This document shows, piece by piece, positions 38,099 through 46,383 of a stretch of 64,000 nucleotides of DNA. How positions within the stretch are numbered: position 1 is the stretch's first letter; each line of letters begins with the position of its first letter. The notes below the pieces were generated by a model. It ran no database searches and was not told the DNA's origin. It was given only the letters and a program-made list of their open reading frames with translations. This DNA is from Olsenella profusa DSM 13989. GTDB taxonomy: Bacteria; Actinomycetota; Coriobacteriia; Coriobacteriales; Atopobiaceae. A program made the position numbers and the translations under genes. Where the stretch lies: NCBI RefSeq assembly GCF_030811115.1, contig NZ_JAUSQK010000001.1:1-64000 (forward strand), in the 5' to 3' direction.

Positions 38099-38158
38099 TG
38101 TGTTTGATAGCCTCGGAGTTGCGGGTTGGGGCCGGTACCGCTTTTCCGTACCTTGCTG

Positions 38159-39748
38159 CTAGGCTGCGAGGCCCAAGCTCTGCCTGTATTGTAGGGGGCT
38201 CATCGAGCCCAGCGAGCGCTTGATCCTCGTCTTGTTGTAACGCTCTATATAGGCGTCTATCCTCTCCTTGAGCTCATCCAACGTGACGCCCGCCCAGTCC
38301 CTGCCATAGAGCATCTCGACCTTCATGGTGCCGAAAAAGCCCTCCATGCGGGAGTTGTCAGGGCTGCACCCCTTGCGCGACATGGAGCGCATGATGCCGG
38401 CCTTCTCGCAGATGGAGATCCACTCGGGCCAGCGGTAGTGGCAGCCGCAGTCCGAATGGATCACGAGATGGCGGCGCTCCTCGTCTGTCGTAGTGGCCAA
38501 AGCCGCCTTGAGCATGGAGTTGGCCATCTCGGCGTTGGGCGAGGTCGAGGTCGTCCAGCTTACGATGGCGCCGTCGAAGCAGTCCAAAACCGGGCTCAGA
38601 TAGAGCTTGCCGGCCGGTATCGAGAGCTGCGTGACGTCGGTGAGCCATAGGAAGTTGGGAAGTCCGGCTTCGAAGTCCTGGCAGACCTTGTTGCCGGGGT
38701 GTTCCGAGACCTCGCCCTTGTAGGAGCTGTAGGCCTTCCCGGGCTTTGCCTTGCCGTGCGCCTCGAGCTTCTCCTCAGCCATTATTCGCCCTATCCTGCG
38801 CTCGCCGATGACATGTCCTCGTGCCTCGAGCTCGTCGTGGATGCGGCGCCTTCCGTAGGCGCCGTCGTTGGCGTTGAAGACGGCGCAGACCAGCTCCCGC
38901 GCCCCGGCGTCCCTGTCCCCGGCGGCGATGGCCGAGAGTTGGTACTGGTGGCTCGATCGGGCCATGTCGAGCGCCGAGAGAAGCTCGCACAGCCTCCATT
39001 TGGGGCGCAGCGACTCAATCAGCAGAGTCTTCTCCCTGTTCGTGAGCTCGTTTGCCGGGTCGGCGCCCGTCCCTTTTCCCAGGATCTCGAGGGCGCCCTC
39101 CAGGATGTCGCGCTTGAGCTCGAGTTGGCGCAGCTCTTTCTCGAGTTCGGCCTTCCTGGCCTCGAGGGCATCTATTTCTGTCTGCGTGACGGGAGCCGCT
39201 CTGGCGGCTCCGGCGTCGGACGCGCCATTTGAGACGGCGTTGCTTGTGTCGGGCATCGGGGGCTCCTTCTCAGGCAATAGCTCTCGCTTCCACTTGTAGA
39301 GGGTACAACGCGTGGAGCCGACCTCGTCGGCGATCTGTTGCGCGCTTCCGGCTCGTCTGACAAGCGCTGTCACGGCTTTCTGCTTCTCTTCGAGAGTGAA
39401 CGTCCTGGGCTCGGCTGTCCGCCTCTCGCCAGGTGCCAGCTCGTCTATCCACTCTCTGAGCTTTTGCGTACTTCCGGGGTATCCCAGCTCGCGTCTCGTA
39501 TAGGCGTTGCAGCGGCCGTGCTCCAGATAGTGGTTGACGGCGGCCCGCCTTTGCCCTTCTGAGTAGCGTTCTAGGTTGCGCCCCCTGAGCGCGCCTCCGT
39601 TGTCCTGCCATTCCCGATACCATCCTACAAGCTGTGCCCGGCTTGGATATCCCAACTCGCGTATCGTAGCCGTGGCTTTAAAACCATACTTGATATAGAG
39701 CTCGACCGCTCTTGTCCTCTGCTCAAGGGAGTACACGCCATCCTCCAA
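38159..39748 (-). CDS. IS3-family transposase, single ORF
   Basis: A 529-residue transposase that joins the HTH half (RAVELYIKYGFKATATIREL, then the second HTH IADEVGSTRCTLYKWKREL, then a coiled coil EARKAELEKELRQLELKRD) and the DDE half in one frame without frameshifting. Catalytic positions: D in WLTDVTQLS, D in VIHSDCGCHYRW and E in SRMEGFFGTMK. It ends LGSMSPLQYRQSLGLAA. All motifs are intact, so it is potentially active protein-wise, though the element's end is displaced by an inserted IS21 relative. The start is TTG 39748 with GTG 39736 as an alternative. Confidence 0.85.
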   Translation of the reverse strand: MEDGVYSLEQRTRAVELYIKYGFKATATIRELGYPSRAQLVGWYREWQDNGGALRGRNLERYSEGQRRAAVNHYLEHGRCNAYTRRELGYPGSTQKLREWIDELAPGERRTAEPRTFTLEEKQKAVTALVRRAGSAQQIADEVGSTRCTLYKWKRELLPEKEPPMPDTSNAVSNGASDAGAARAAPVTQTEIDALEARKAELEKELRQLELKRDILEGALEILGKGTGADPANELTNREKTLLIESLRPKWRLCELLSALDMARSSHQYQLSAIAAGDRDAGARELVCAVFNANDGAYGRRRIHDELEARGHVIGERRIGRIMAEEKLEAHGKAKPGKAYSSYKGEVSEHPGNKVCQDFEAGLPNFLWLTDVTQLSIPAGKLYLSPVLDCFDGAIVSWTTSTSPNAEMANSMLKAALATTTDEERRHLVIHSDCGCHYRWPEWISICEKAGIMRSMSRKGCSPDNSRMEGFFGTMKVEMLYGRDWAGVTLDELKERIDAYIERYNKTRIKRSLGSMSPLQYRQSLGLAA

Positions 39749-39916
39749 ACATCATCGTTTGGTACGGATTTCCGGTACCGGCCCCGTTTGAGCATCGAAA
39801 GGTTTCGGGTCCGGGCACGAAAGACCTTCGGGTATGAGCATGGGCACGTCGACCACCCGCGGCCGGCCCGACAATGTCGTTGCTTCGGTCTGCGACGTTA
39901 GGAGGGCCAGAGGGGA

Positions 39917-42196
39917 ATGATCGGCGTGGACAAGATAGAGGACATGCGCAGAAGGGCGAGAGTCGGGGAATCGATAGCCTCGATTGCGAGGGCAGTCGGC
40001 GTCTCGGAGCCGACGGCCAGGAAGTACGCCAGGGCGGAGGACCTGTCGCCCGAGCCGCCGAAGAGGAAGGAGCCGGAGAGCGAGCTGCTCGCGCCGCACA
40101 GGGAGGCGATCGACTCCTGGCTCGACGACGACCGCGGGAACTGGCGCAAGCAGCGCCATACGGCCGTGAGGGTGCATGTGAGGCTCAGGGACGAGCGGGG
40201 CTACGAGGGCTCGTACTCCACCGTGCAGCGCCACGCGAGGCGGCGCCGGGAGGAGATGGCCCGCGAGCGCGACCGCAGGGACGCCGAGGGCTTCCTGCGG
40301 CCGGGCTGGCTGCCCGGAGAGATCCAGGTCGACTTCGGCGAGGCCGATCTCGGGGTCCGCGGGGTGACCACGAGGGGCAAGTACCTGACCATCACCTTCC
40401 CGCATTCGAACGTGGGACTGACCCAGGTCTTCTGGGGCGAGACGGCCGAGTGCGTCTGCCAGGGGCTGCGCAGCGTCCTCGAGTCCATGGGCGGCGTGCC
40501 CCGCAGGGCCGTCTTCGACAACGCCACCGAGGTCGGCCGGCGCGTCGGGGAGACGGCCAGGGTCTCGGGGCCCTTCCGCCGCTTCGCGGCGCACTACGGG
40601 CTCGACCACGCCCTCGCCAACCCCTATTCGGGCAACGAGAGGGGCAACGTGGAGAACAAGGTCGGCTGCCACAGGAGGGACCCCTCCGTGCCCGTCCCGT
40701 CCTTCCACGACGTCGCCTCGTCCGATGAGAGGCTGCTCCAGGACTGCCTCGACCTGAGCGGGGGCAAGCGCCACCACGGGCCCGGCACGCCCGAGCCCGG
40801 GCTGTTCGGGGAGGACAGGGAGGCGCTCTCGCCGCTGCCGCCGGCCGCGTTCTCGTGCGTCAGGTGGGAGACGAGGAAGTGCAGCAAGCAGGGCACCCTC
40901 GCGCTCGGGGGCGTGCACCGCCACTCCGCCGGACCCGCCTACGCACGCTGCGAGGTCGCCGTCGCCCTGGGAGCCTTCGACGTCACGGTCTGCGACGTCT
41001 CCACCGGCGAGGCGATCGCCACCCACGGGCGCCAGTGGGGCGGGGCGCCGACCGACAGCTCCGACCCGACGCCGCGGCCGGGGCTGCCGTGCATGAGGCC
41101 TGCCGGATGGAGGGACTCGAGCGTCAGGGCGTCGCTCCCCGAAGAGCTCGTCGCCTTCCTCGACGGCGAGCCGGCAGACAGCCTGAAGGCCGACCCCGGG
41201 GTGCTGCGCGACGAGAGCGCCGAGAGGGGCTGGGGCGCGGCCGTCGAGGGCATGGCGCGCTCGCTGGCGGCGACAGGCGGCCTCGACCGCGCGACCGTCT
41301 CCCCCTCCGCCGCCAGGGCGGCAGCCGGAGACGAGCGCGCCGGGTACGGCGAGGAGGTCGACCTGGGCGCCTGCGACGGGGCGCCGAGGCTGCTCGAGGG
41401 GGGTGGCAGGCATGCCGCAGACGAGCCCGGGGCGCGGGGCCTCGCAGGCCGCCTTCCGTGGGGCGGCCAGGGCGCCCTCCGTATCGGGCGACACGATGGA
41501 TGCCCTCCTCGCCTCCGCGACGCCGGGGCGGGCGGCGGCATGCACGGCGATGCCCGAGTCGGAGATCGCCCGCCGCGACAGGACGAAGGGGGCGAGGCTG
41601 CTCCGGCAGGCGAGGTTCCCCGTGCCCAAGGCGCCCGACGTCTTCGACCGGCCGAGCGTGGCCCTCCCCGACGGCTGGGGGCGCGACGGGACGTGCTCGC
41701 TGGCATTCGTGCGCGACGCCGAGGACCTCGTCTCCTGCGGCCAGACGGGGCGCGGCAAGACCCACATGGCCACGGCCCTCGGCATCGCGGCGACCTCGGC
41801 GGGCTACCCGGCGGGGTTCTGGCAGACCGCGCGGCCGGTGCCCCGGCTGGGGAAGGCCAAGAGGGAGGGCACGCCCGACGGGCCGCTCGCGGACATCGCC
41901 AGGGCAAGGCTCCTCGTCCTGGACGAGTTCGGCTACGTCCCCTTCGACGTGGACGGGGCAAGGCTGCCCTGCCAGGTCATATCCGAGAGCCACGAGGGGA
42001 GGGGCGTCACATCCGCCGCCGACGCCGGGTCCGGCCGGTGGGGCACGGTCCTCGCCGACGACAAGCCCGCGGCCGCGATCGTGGACCGCGTCGCGCGCCA
42101 CGGCAGGCTCGTCGAGTTCGGCGGACCCAGCCACAGGCCCGGGGAGAGCCTCATGCTGGGGAAGTCTGGGAGGTAGGGACAGCGGCGCGCCCGTGA
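39917..42196 (+). CDS. istA: IS21 IstA transposase with run-on 3' end
   Basis: Residues 1-497 or so are an IstA: HTH start SIASIARAVGVSEPTARKYA, rve core with D in IQVDFGEADLG, D in RAVFDNATEV and E in NPYSGNERGNVENKVG, and the C-terminal half LVAFLDGEP. The frame then continues without a stop through the whole of istB in another register, giving 759 codons. The normal stop near 41410 has been lost. Several usually hydrophobic positions hold Pro, Gly or Arg, which fits AT-to-GC change, so activity is doubtful. ATG 39917 follows GAGGG closely. Confidence 0.72.
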   Translation: MIGVDKIEDMRRRARVGESIASIARAVGVSEPTARKYARAEDLSPEPPKRKEPESELLAPHREAIDSWLDDDRGNWRKQRHTAVRVHVRLRDERGYEGSYSTVQRHARRRREEMARERDRRDAEGFLRPGWLPGEIQVDFGEADLGVRGVTTRGKYLTITFPHSNVGLTQVFWGETAECVCQGLRSVLESMGGVPRRAVFDNATEVGRRVGETARVSGPFRRFAAHYGLDHALANPYSGNERGNVENKVGCHRRDPSVPVPSFHDVASSDERLLQDCLDLSGGKRHHGPGTPEPGLFGEDREALSPLPPAAFSCVRWETRKCSKQGTLALGGVHRHSAGPAYARCEVAVALGAFDVTVCDVSTGEAIATHGRQWGGAPTDSSDPTPRPGLPCMRPAGWRDSSVRASLPEELVAFLDGEPADSLKADPGVLRDESAERGWGAAVEGMARSLAATGGLDRATVSPSAARAAAGDERAGYGEEVDLGACDGAPRLLEGGGRHAADEPGARGLAGRLPWGGQGALRIGRHDGCPPRLRDAGAGGGMHGDARVGDRPPRQDEGGEAAPAGEVPRAQGARRLRPAERGPPRRLGARRDVLAGIRARRRGPRLLRPDGARQDPHGHGPRHRGDLGGLPGGVLADRAAGAPAGEGQEGGHARRAARGHRQGKAPRPGRVRLRPLRRGRGKAALPGHIREPRGEGRHIRRRRRVRPVGHGPRRRQARGRDRGPRRAPRQARRVRRTQPQARGEPHAGEVWEVGTAARP
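41403..42176 (+). CDS. istB: IS21 IstB helper ATPase
   Basis: A 257-residue AAA+ helper. Walker A is CGQTGRGKTHMATALG and Walker B is LLVLDEFGYVPFDVDGA; the C-terminal VDRVARHGRLVEFGGPSHR is typical. The stretch after Walker B (SHEGRGVTSAADAGSGRW) departs from the usual SYERRS-type sequence by changes that mostly convert A or T to G or C, including loss of sensor-like residues, so function is doubtful. It overlaps the istA frame. Confidence 0.72.
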   Translation: MAGMPQTSPGRGASQAAFRGAARAPSVSGDTMDALLASATPGRAAACTAMPESEIARRDRTKGARLLRQARFPVPKAPDVFDRPSVALPDGWGRDGTCSLAFVRDAEDLVSCGQTGRGKTHMATALGIAATSAGYPAGFWQTARPVPRLGKAKREGTPDGPLADIARARLLVLDEFGYVPFDVDGARLPCQVISESHEGRGVTSAADAGSGRWGTVLADDKPAAAIVDRVARHGRLVEFGGPSHRPGESLMLGKSGR

Positions 42197-42280
42197 CGAA
42201 ACCCGAAAAAGTTTCATGCACGGATCCGAAAGAAATCCGCGCTCAAAACCAAAAGTCAGGCTTGACTAAACACACCCGGG

Positions 42281-42815
42281 GACAGGGCGTGCCGCGACTT
42301 CGCGTCGGGACCCCCCGACCTCCCGTGGCCCGCCGGCGTGACGCGGCCCCCGATGCCGGCCGGCAAGCCCTGCCTGGGCCCCGTCCCGGGCTGCCTCGAC
42401 GGATCCACCGTGAGCTGGACGACCCCCGCCTCTCCAGGCGCCGGGATGGCGAGCCCCATGCTCGGGGCGGCCGTCAGGCTGGCCCGCCCAAGCGAGAGGG
42501 CCCACCTCACCACCCACAGCGACCGTGGGTGCCACCATCGGTGGCCCGAGTGGATGTCGATCTGCGACGAGGCGGGCGTCGGCCGCCCGATGCCCAGGAG
42601 GGGCCCTTCCCCCCGGCAGCTCCCGCATGGGGGGCCTCTTCGGCACCATGAAGGTCGAGACGTCCCATGGGAGGGGCTGGGAGGGGGTCGGCCTGGACGG
42701 GCCCAGACGGAGGATCGATGGCCACATCGAGTGGCACGACACGAAAGGGGTCAAAGGCCCATTGGATTCAGTGGGCCCCTTGACATGCAGGCAGGGCTTG
42801 GGCCTTGCGGCCTAG
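42281..42815 (+). pseudogene. Eroded IS3 transposase, C-terminal part
   Basis: This continues the eroded gene from 38098: the codons across the removed insertion read HPG then DRACRDF, matching HPGNKVCQDF of the intact relative. The core pieces PAGKPCLGPVPGCLDGS, HSDRGCHHRWPEWMSICDEA and the end LTCRQGLGLAA are recognisable, but frameshifts occur near 42605 and the catalytic Glu region is scrambled. The same G+C-ward pattern of change is present. Confidence 0.75.
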
Positions 42816-42876
42816 GAAGTCAGGTACGGAAGAACGGTGCCAGGCCCAAACCGAAAGTCAGGCTTGACTAAACACA

Positions 42877-43087
42877 GCGCGACGGCCCCGCGTCTCATCT
42901 CCTCGGGATGCCTCGGTTCGCGCTCGCGTTCGGGCAGGGGCACCTCGCCGGCCTCCCCATACCCATGCCACCAGTCCCTCAGCGTCTGCCTGCCGGGGTA
43001 TCCCAGCTCGGATATCGTGTCTGCGTAGCCATGGCCGAACCCGATGAGCGTCCCTATCGCGATTCCTCCCTGTCCTGCGCCGTACAC
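42877..43087 (-). pseudogene. Fragment of another IS3 OrfA
   Basis: On the minus strand: GFGHGYADTISELGYPGRQTL, then LRDWWHGYGEAGEVPLPERE, then HPEEMRRGAVA, the start of an IS3 OrfA. It is cut at 42876 by the end of the nested IS group. The rest of the element is absent. Confidence 0.65.
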
Positions 43088-43153
43088 ACGGCTTTCCTCC
43101 CGGCCCGTTTCGGTCCAGGATTCCCACCGCAGTCCCCCTGCTGTCCTACGCGT

Positions 43154-43972
43154 CTAGCGTTTGAACTGCGTTAGATATGCTTCGCTCTTCGTTCCCGCTT
43201 GATACTCGCTCATGTTGTCGCCGAGGAAATGAAGGATAGTATCAATGACAACTAGCTCGGAGACATGCGACTGCCGGCCCAGATCCCTTGCACTATCTGC
43301 CGCGCCAGTGGCAATCGTCAGATCGGCGAGCTCCGTCGCCTCAGAATGCAGCGACCCGGTGATGAGGATGCTCCTGAGTCCGTTCTCTTTGGCGAGTCTC
43401 ATACAGTCGTTCGTGTATATGGAGTTCCCCGAGTGGCTGACCGCGACGAACGCGTCCCCGGGGTCAGCAAGGATGATGCTTCGCATCATGAACTCGAGGT
43501 TATCACTGTTGAAGCTGTGCTTCCCAAACCTCAAGAGCCTGTGCGCGAAGTCCGCCGCGATGACGTTCGTGTTCCCCCAGCCAAACGTGTACACCCTGCG
43601 AGCTTTTTTTATGATCGCGACGCACTCATCGATATCATCCTGCGTAATGTAGCGGGACATTCCAGAGATTGCATCTCCGATTTCATTGACAAAGGTCACA
43701 ACGTCCCCAACGTCATCCCTAGCGGCCTCGCTATTGGACGAATCAATTGCGTTTAAGTCCATGGCTATGGAAATCTTTAGCTGATAAAACCCGGATTGAC
43801 CTATGGACTTGCACATCCGCATAACGGTGGCGTCACTGGTTCCGGTCTTAGACGATAGGTCCGCCATACTCATCAACGTCACTTCCGAGGGGTGCGCCAG
43901 AACGTAATCAGCGACCCTCTTCTCGGCGCCATGCAAATGAGAGTACTTCCGCTTAATTTCGTCTGTAATCAT
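43154..43972 (-). CDS. RpiR/MurR-family transcriptional regulator
   Basis: A 272-residue regulator. An N-terminal HTH_6 domain (EKRVADYVLAHPSEVTLMSM, then KTGTSDATVMRMCKSIGQSGF) is followed by a SIS sugar-phosphate-binding domain from about residue 120 (VYTFGWGNTNVIAADFAHRL, then DAFVAVSHSGNSIYTNDC). Such proteins sense a phosphosugar. It is divergent from the cupin isomerase-hxlAB-PTS operon and should control it, probably through the GTAGTA palindromes in the shared upstream region. ATG 43972 is the obvious start. Confidence 0.88.
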   Translation of the reverse strand: MITDEIKRKYSHLHGAEKRVADYVLAHPSEVTLMSMADLSSKTGTSDATVMRMCKSIGQSGFYQLKISIAMDLNAIDSSNSEAARDDVGDVVTFVNEIGDAISGMSRYITQDDIDECVAIIKKARRVYTFGWGNTNVIAADFAHRLLRFGKHSFNSDNLEFMMRSIILADPGDAFVAVSHSGNSIYTNDCMRLAKENGLRSILITGSLHSEATELADLTIATGAADSARDLGRQSHVSELVVIDTILHFLGDNMSEYQAGTKSEAYLTQFKR

Positions 43973-44278
43973 TCATTGTCCTTATGTGTCAAGCCGCTGC
44001 GATTGTCACAATCAGAACGCGCATCGGGTTCACAGTGAGATTTTATTCAATCGGCGCTCTGCCAGTAACCATTTCTATAGAACCCATTGAGTCGTATTTC
44101 TTTATAATGTGGCCTTAATGATAGTATATGACGATTTTGTAGTATTTACAGTAACAAATTAATATGTTATAAATGCCGTTAATCGGCATATTTATACCGC
44201 TCACAACGCAATGTAGTATTACTACATATTAATTGATACTATATATATGTAGTAAAACTTTATCTGAAAGGAGCGACG
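43973..44278. promoter_or_regulatory. AT-rich divergent promoter region
   Basis: About 306 gene-free bases, much richer in A and T than the neighbourhood. It contains the palindrome at 44211-44227, a second related half-site ATGTAGTAAAACTTTAT (44241-44257), a looser TGTAGTATTTACAGTA near 44135, and an ATGCCG/CGGCAT inverted repeat near 44173-44189. AAAGGAG precedes the GTG start at 44279. Repression and activation by the RpiR protein are likely from here. Confidence 0.6.
44211..44227. promoter_or_regulatory. Probable RpiR operator palindrome
   Basis: ATGTAGTA-T-TACTACAT: two perfect 8-base arms around one base, about 50 bases upstream of the first gene of the operon. The arm recurs as a half-site at 44241, as expected for cooperative binding of an SIS-domain regulator. 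Confidence 0.6.
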
Positions 44279-45109
44279 GTGTCTAACGACGAAGTATTGC
44301 GACTCAACAGAAGTGGACTGCCTCTCTACCTAGACATGTCCTCGGGAATCATGGCATTGTCGGGGGAGCTCACGTTCCGCGGAATGGGGCACAAGCGAGC
44401 AGCTGACATGGAGGGGCTTTTTGTCGCGGGACAGTCTGTCGAACATGACAAGCCCATCTATGAGATCTACCGAGGGATAGCATTCCCCAAGGATGACGGG
44501 ATCTTCGAGCGCTACGAGATGTCGTATGACATCACCATCATCCGAGGAGGAACCGTTGGGGGAGAATTTCACAAGACCTCAGGGCATTACCACGGCTGGA
44601 ACCCCAGCAGGACGAACACATATGGCGAAGTCTACGAGGTGATATTCGGAGAGGCGCTCTTCGTCCTTCAGAAGTCTCCGGACTTCGACGAGAATCCCGC
44701 AGGCACACACGTAGAGGACGTCATCCTCGCAAGGGTGCACGCCGGGCAGACCCTCCTCGTGCCCCCGAACTACGGTCATTGCTCGGTGAACGTGGGAGAG
44801 GGGCCGCTCGTCTTCTCCAACGTTGCGTATAAGCCATGCCCAGTGATTTATGACTCCGTGAAGATGCACCACGGGATGGCCTACTACGCCTTCAAGGGTG
44901 AGGACGGCGAGATAGAGATTCGCAAGAACGACAACTACTCAAATCTTCCGGAGCCCAGGCTCGTAGGCGTCCGGGAGGACCCAGAACTTGGAATCGATTT
45001 CTTGAGGGGCGCATACGAAAACTTTGTCGAGGCTCCCGGGCTCTTCAACTTCCTGCCGCATCCGGACGGATACATCGTCCGAATCATGAGCCTACTCGTT
45101 GACGAGTAG
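44279..45109 (+). CDS. Cupin-type glucose-6-phosphate isomerase
   Basis: A 276-residue protein of the cupin phosphoglucose isomerase family (GPI, metal-dependent). The metal-binding cupin motif is GEFHKTSGHYHG near residue 97, with TYGEVYEVIFGEALFVLQ and the second cupin motif VPPNYGHCSVNVGE following. It interconverts aldose and ketose hexose 6-phosphates. Archaeal relatives are about 190 residues; this one has N- and C-terminal extensions. It starts with GTG after AAAGGAG at 6 bases. As first gene of a PTS operon it probably isomerises the imported sugar phosphate; the true substrate may be another hexose. Confidence 0.82.
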   Translation: MSNDEVLRLNRSGLPLYLDMSSGIMALSGELTFRGMGHKRAADMEGLFVAGQSVEHDKPIYEIYRGIAFPKDDGIFERYEMSYDITIIRGGTVGGEFHKTSGHYHGWNPSRTNTYGEVYEVIFGEALFVLQKSPDFDENPAGTHVEDVILARVHAGQTLLVPPNYGHCSVNVGEGPLVFSNVAYKPCPVIYDSVKMHHGMAYYAFKGEDGEIEIRKNDNYSNLPEPRLVGVREDPELGIDFLRGAYENFVEAPGLFNFLPHPDGYIVRIMSLLVDE

Positions 45110-45145
45110 GGCGACCAACTAATCGGTTTCATGAAGGGAAAAGAC

Positions 45146-45790
45146 ATGAAGAAACTGCAGATTGCACTGGATGTCTTCACTACGAAGGAGGCCCTCGAGA
45201 TTCTCGAGGAGGTCGCCGACTACGTCGACTACGTTGAAGTGGGCACACCACTGTGCATTGCGGAGGGCGCCTCGGCGACGAGGGAAGTAAAGAAGCACTT
45301 CCCCGACAAGATCGTCTTCTCGGACATCAAGGTCATGGACGGCGGGTCGGATTGCCCGCGTTCGGTGATCGACGCCGGCTGCGACATGTTCTCCGTCCTC
45401 GCGACTACTGATGACAACACGATGAGGGAGGCCATCAAGCTCGGACACGACAACGGAGTCATGGTCCTCGCGGACTTCTGCAACGTAAGCAACATGTCCA
45501 AAAGGGCGCTCGAGCTTGACTCGTTCAGGGCCGACTACCTCTGCTGCCACGTCGGCTACGGTCGCCAGGAGTTCGGCGCCAACCCCGTCGAAGAGCTCTG
45601 CCAGCTGGAGGTCGCCAATACCCCTAAGGCGATTGCGGGAGGTATCAAGCTCTCGACCTTCCAGCAGGCGCTCGAAAGCTCCGCCGAGGACATCATCGTC
45701 GGGGGCGGAATCGTTCGCGCTGACAATCGTATTGCCGTGGCGAAAGAAATGCGCAAGATGATGGACGCCGCAAATGGAAAGGAGGCTTGA
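45146..45790 (+). CDS. hxlA: 3-hexulose-6-phosphate synthase
   Basis: A protein of about 214 residues of the orotidine-decarboxylase-like TIM barrel family: QIALDVFTTKEALEILEE, then the metal/phosphate motif VFSDIKVMDGG, then CCHVGYGRQ and the C-terminal phosphate loop DIIVGGGIVRAD. It joins formaldehyde and ribulose 5-phosphate to hexulose 6-phosphate, or the reverse. The neighbouring isomerase supports this over the related 3-keto-L-gulonate-6-phosphate decarboxylase (UlaD). ATG 45146 is preferred to 45131 because AAGGGA lies well upstream of it. Confidence 0.8.
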   Translation: MKKLQIALDVFTTKEALEILEEVADYVDYVEVGTPLCIAEGASATREVKKHFPDKIVFSDIKVMDGGSDCPRSVIDAGCDMFSVLATTDDNTMREAIKLGHDNGVMVLADFCNVSNMSKRALELDSFRADYLCCHVGYGRQEFGANPVEELCQLEVANTPKAIAGGIKLSTFQQALESSAEDIIVGGGIVRADNRIAVAKEMRKMMDAANGKEA

Positions 45791-45791
45791 G

Positions 45792-46352
45792 TTGAATACG
45801 GTAGAAAGAGCAGCGAGGGGCGCCGAGCAGCTGTCGAAGTGCCTCTCCAGAGTTGACGAGGCGAGCGTCGAAGCACTCGAGGACGCCATAGTTGGCGCGG
45901 ATCGCGTATTCGTCATGGGAGCGGGGAGATCGATGCTTGAGCTCCGCTGCCTTACCATGAGGCTCATGCATCTCGGATTCACCGCGTTCGTTGTCGGGGA
46001 CACCACCACTCCCGCCTTCCGGAAAGGCGATCTCCTCCTCGCGGGATCTGGCTCTGGGACAACGTCGGGCGTCGTGAGAGTCGCGGAGAAGGCGAAGTCC
46101 CTTGGGGGTACCGTAGCCGCAATCACGATCAAAGCGGACAGCCCCCTCGGGAGGATAGCGGACGTCGTCGTCACCGTGCCCGCCTACACCGACAAAGAGA
46201 AGTACGACGGCATGGACAGGCCCGTGCTTCCTGGTGGTTCGGAGTTCGAGTCATCAATCCTATTCCTCGGCGATGCCATGGTGGTCCCGCTGGGAGAGAA
46301 AAGGAGCATTTCCACGGACAAGCCATTTGACCTGCACGCAAACCTCGAGTAG
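45792..46352 (+). CDS. hxlB: 6-phospho-3-hexuloisomerase
   Basis: A SIS-fold isomerase of about 186 residues: VFVMGAGRSMLELRCLTMRL, then LLLAGSGSGTTSGVVRVAEKA, then IKADSPLGRIADVVV, ending LGDAMVVPLGEKR. It interconverts D-arabino-hex-3-ulose 6-phosphate and fructose 6-phosphate. TTG 45792 is proposed as the start: AAAGGAGG lies 7 bases before it, while the in-frame ATG 45774 overlaps the previous gene without a good site. With HxlA it links hexose phosphate and pentose phosphate pools. Confidence 0.85.
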   Translation: MNTVERAARGAEQLSKCLSRVDEASVEALEDAIVGADRVFVMGAGRSMLELRCLTMRLMHLGFTAFVVGDTTTPAFRKGDLLLAGSGSGTTSGVVRVAEKAKSLGGTVAAITIKADSPLGRIADVVVTVPAYTDKEKYDGMDRPVLPGGSEFESSILFLGDAMVVPLGEKRSISTDKPFDLHANLE

Positions 46353-46383
46353 CAAGTTAAGTCCTGGAGAGAAGGGCGGAAAG

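Larger units (their letters stand above)
39789..42245 (+). mobile_element. IS21-family element inside the IS3-type element
   Basis: An element of 2457 bp with ends TGAGCATCGAAAGG (39789) and a right end whose complement reads TGAGCGCGGATTTC. They share TGAGC and TTTCGG.TCCG. It carries istA and istB in the usual order. No clean target duplication is visible. Confidence 0.72.
38099..42274 (-). mobile_element. Inner IS3-type element of the same family, itself interrupted
   Basis: It begins TGTGTTTGATAGCC (38099) and ends GACTAAACACA (42274). CCCGGG stands on both sides (38093-38098 and 42275-42280), a 6-bp target duplication. Removing the IS21-type element at 39789-42245 leaves about 1.72 kb. 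It is inserted into an older, eroded copy of its own family in the opposite orientation. Confidence 0.8.
36991..42876 (+). mobile_element. Outer IS3-type element, eroded and interrupted
   Basis: The left end TGTGTTTGATAGCC (36991) and the right end GGCTTGACTAAACACA (42876) are inverted repeats. Without the element inserted at 38098/38099 and one copy of its duplication, this IS is about 1.70 kb, the same size and end sequence as the one inserted in it. No outer target duplication is seen, and the flanks are unrelated IS remnants. Confidence 0.75.

Noticed and set aside
36992-38107. A 371-codon plus-strand ORF and a 374-codon minus-strand ORF rich in Gly, Arg, Pro and Ala
   Set aside because: Alignment with the intact transposase at 38159-39748 shows this is an eroded IS copy. 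Frames stay open only because stop codons disappear in GC-rich DNA.
39752-41785. A 677-codon minus-strand ORF
   Set aside because: Shadow of istA/istB on the other strand.
45146-45790. UlaD-type 3-keto-L-gulonate-6-phosphate decarboxylase
   Set aside because: Same fold and similar motifs, but the adjacent hexuloisomerase and cupin isomerase fit hexulose-6-phosphate synthase better, and there are no ascorbate pathway neighbours.
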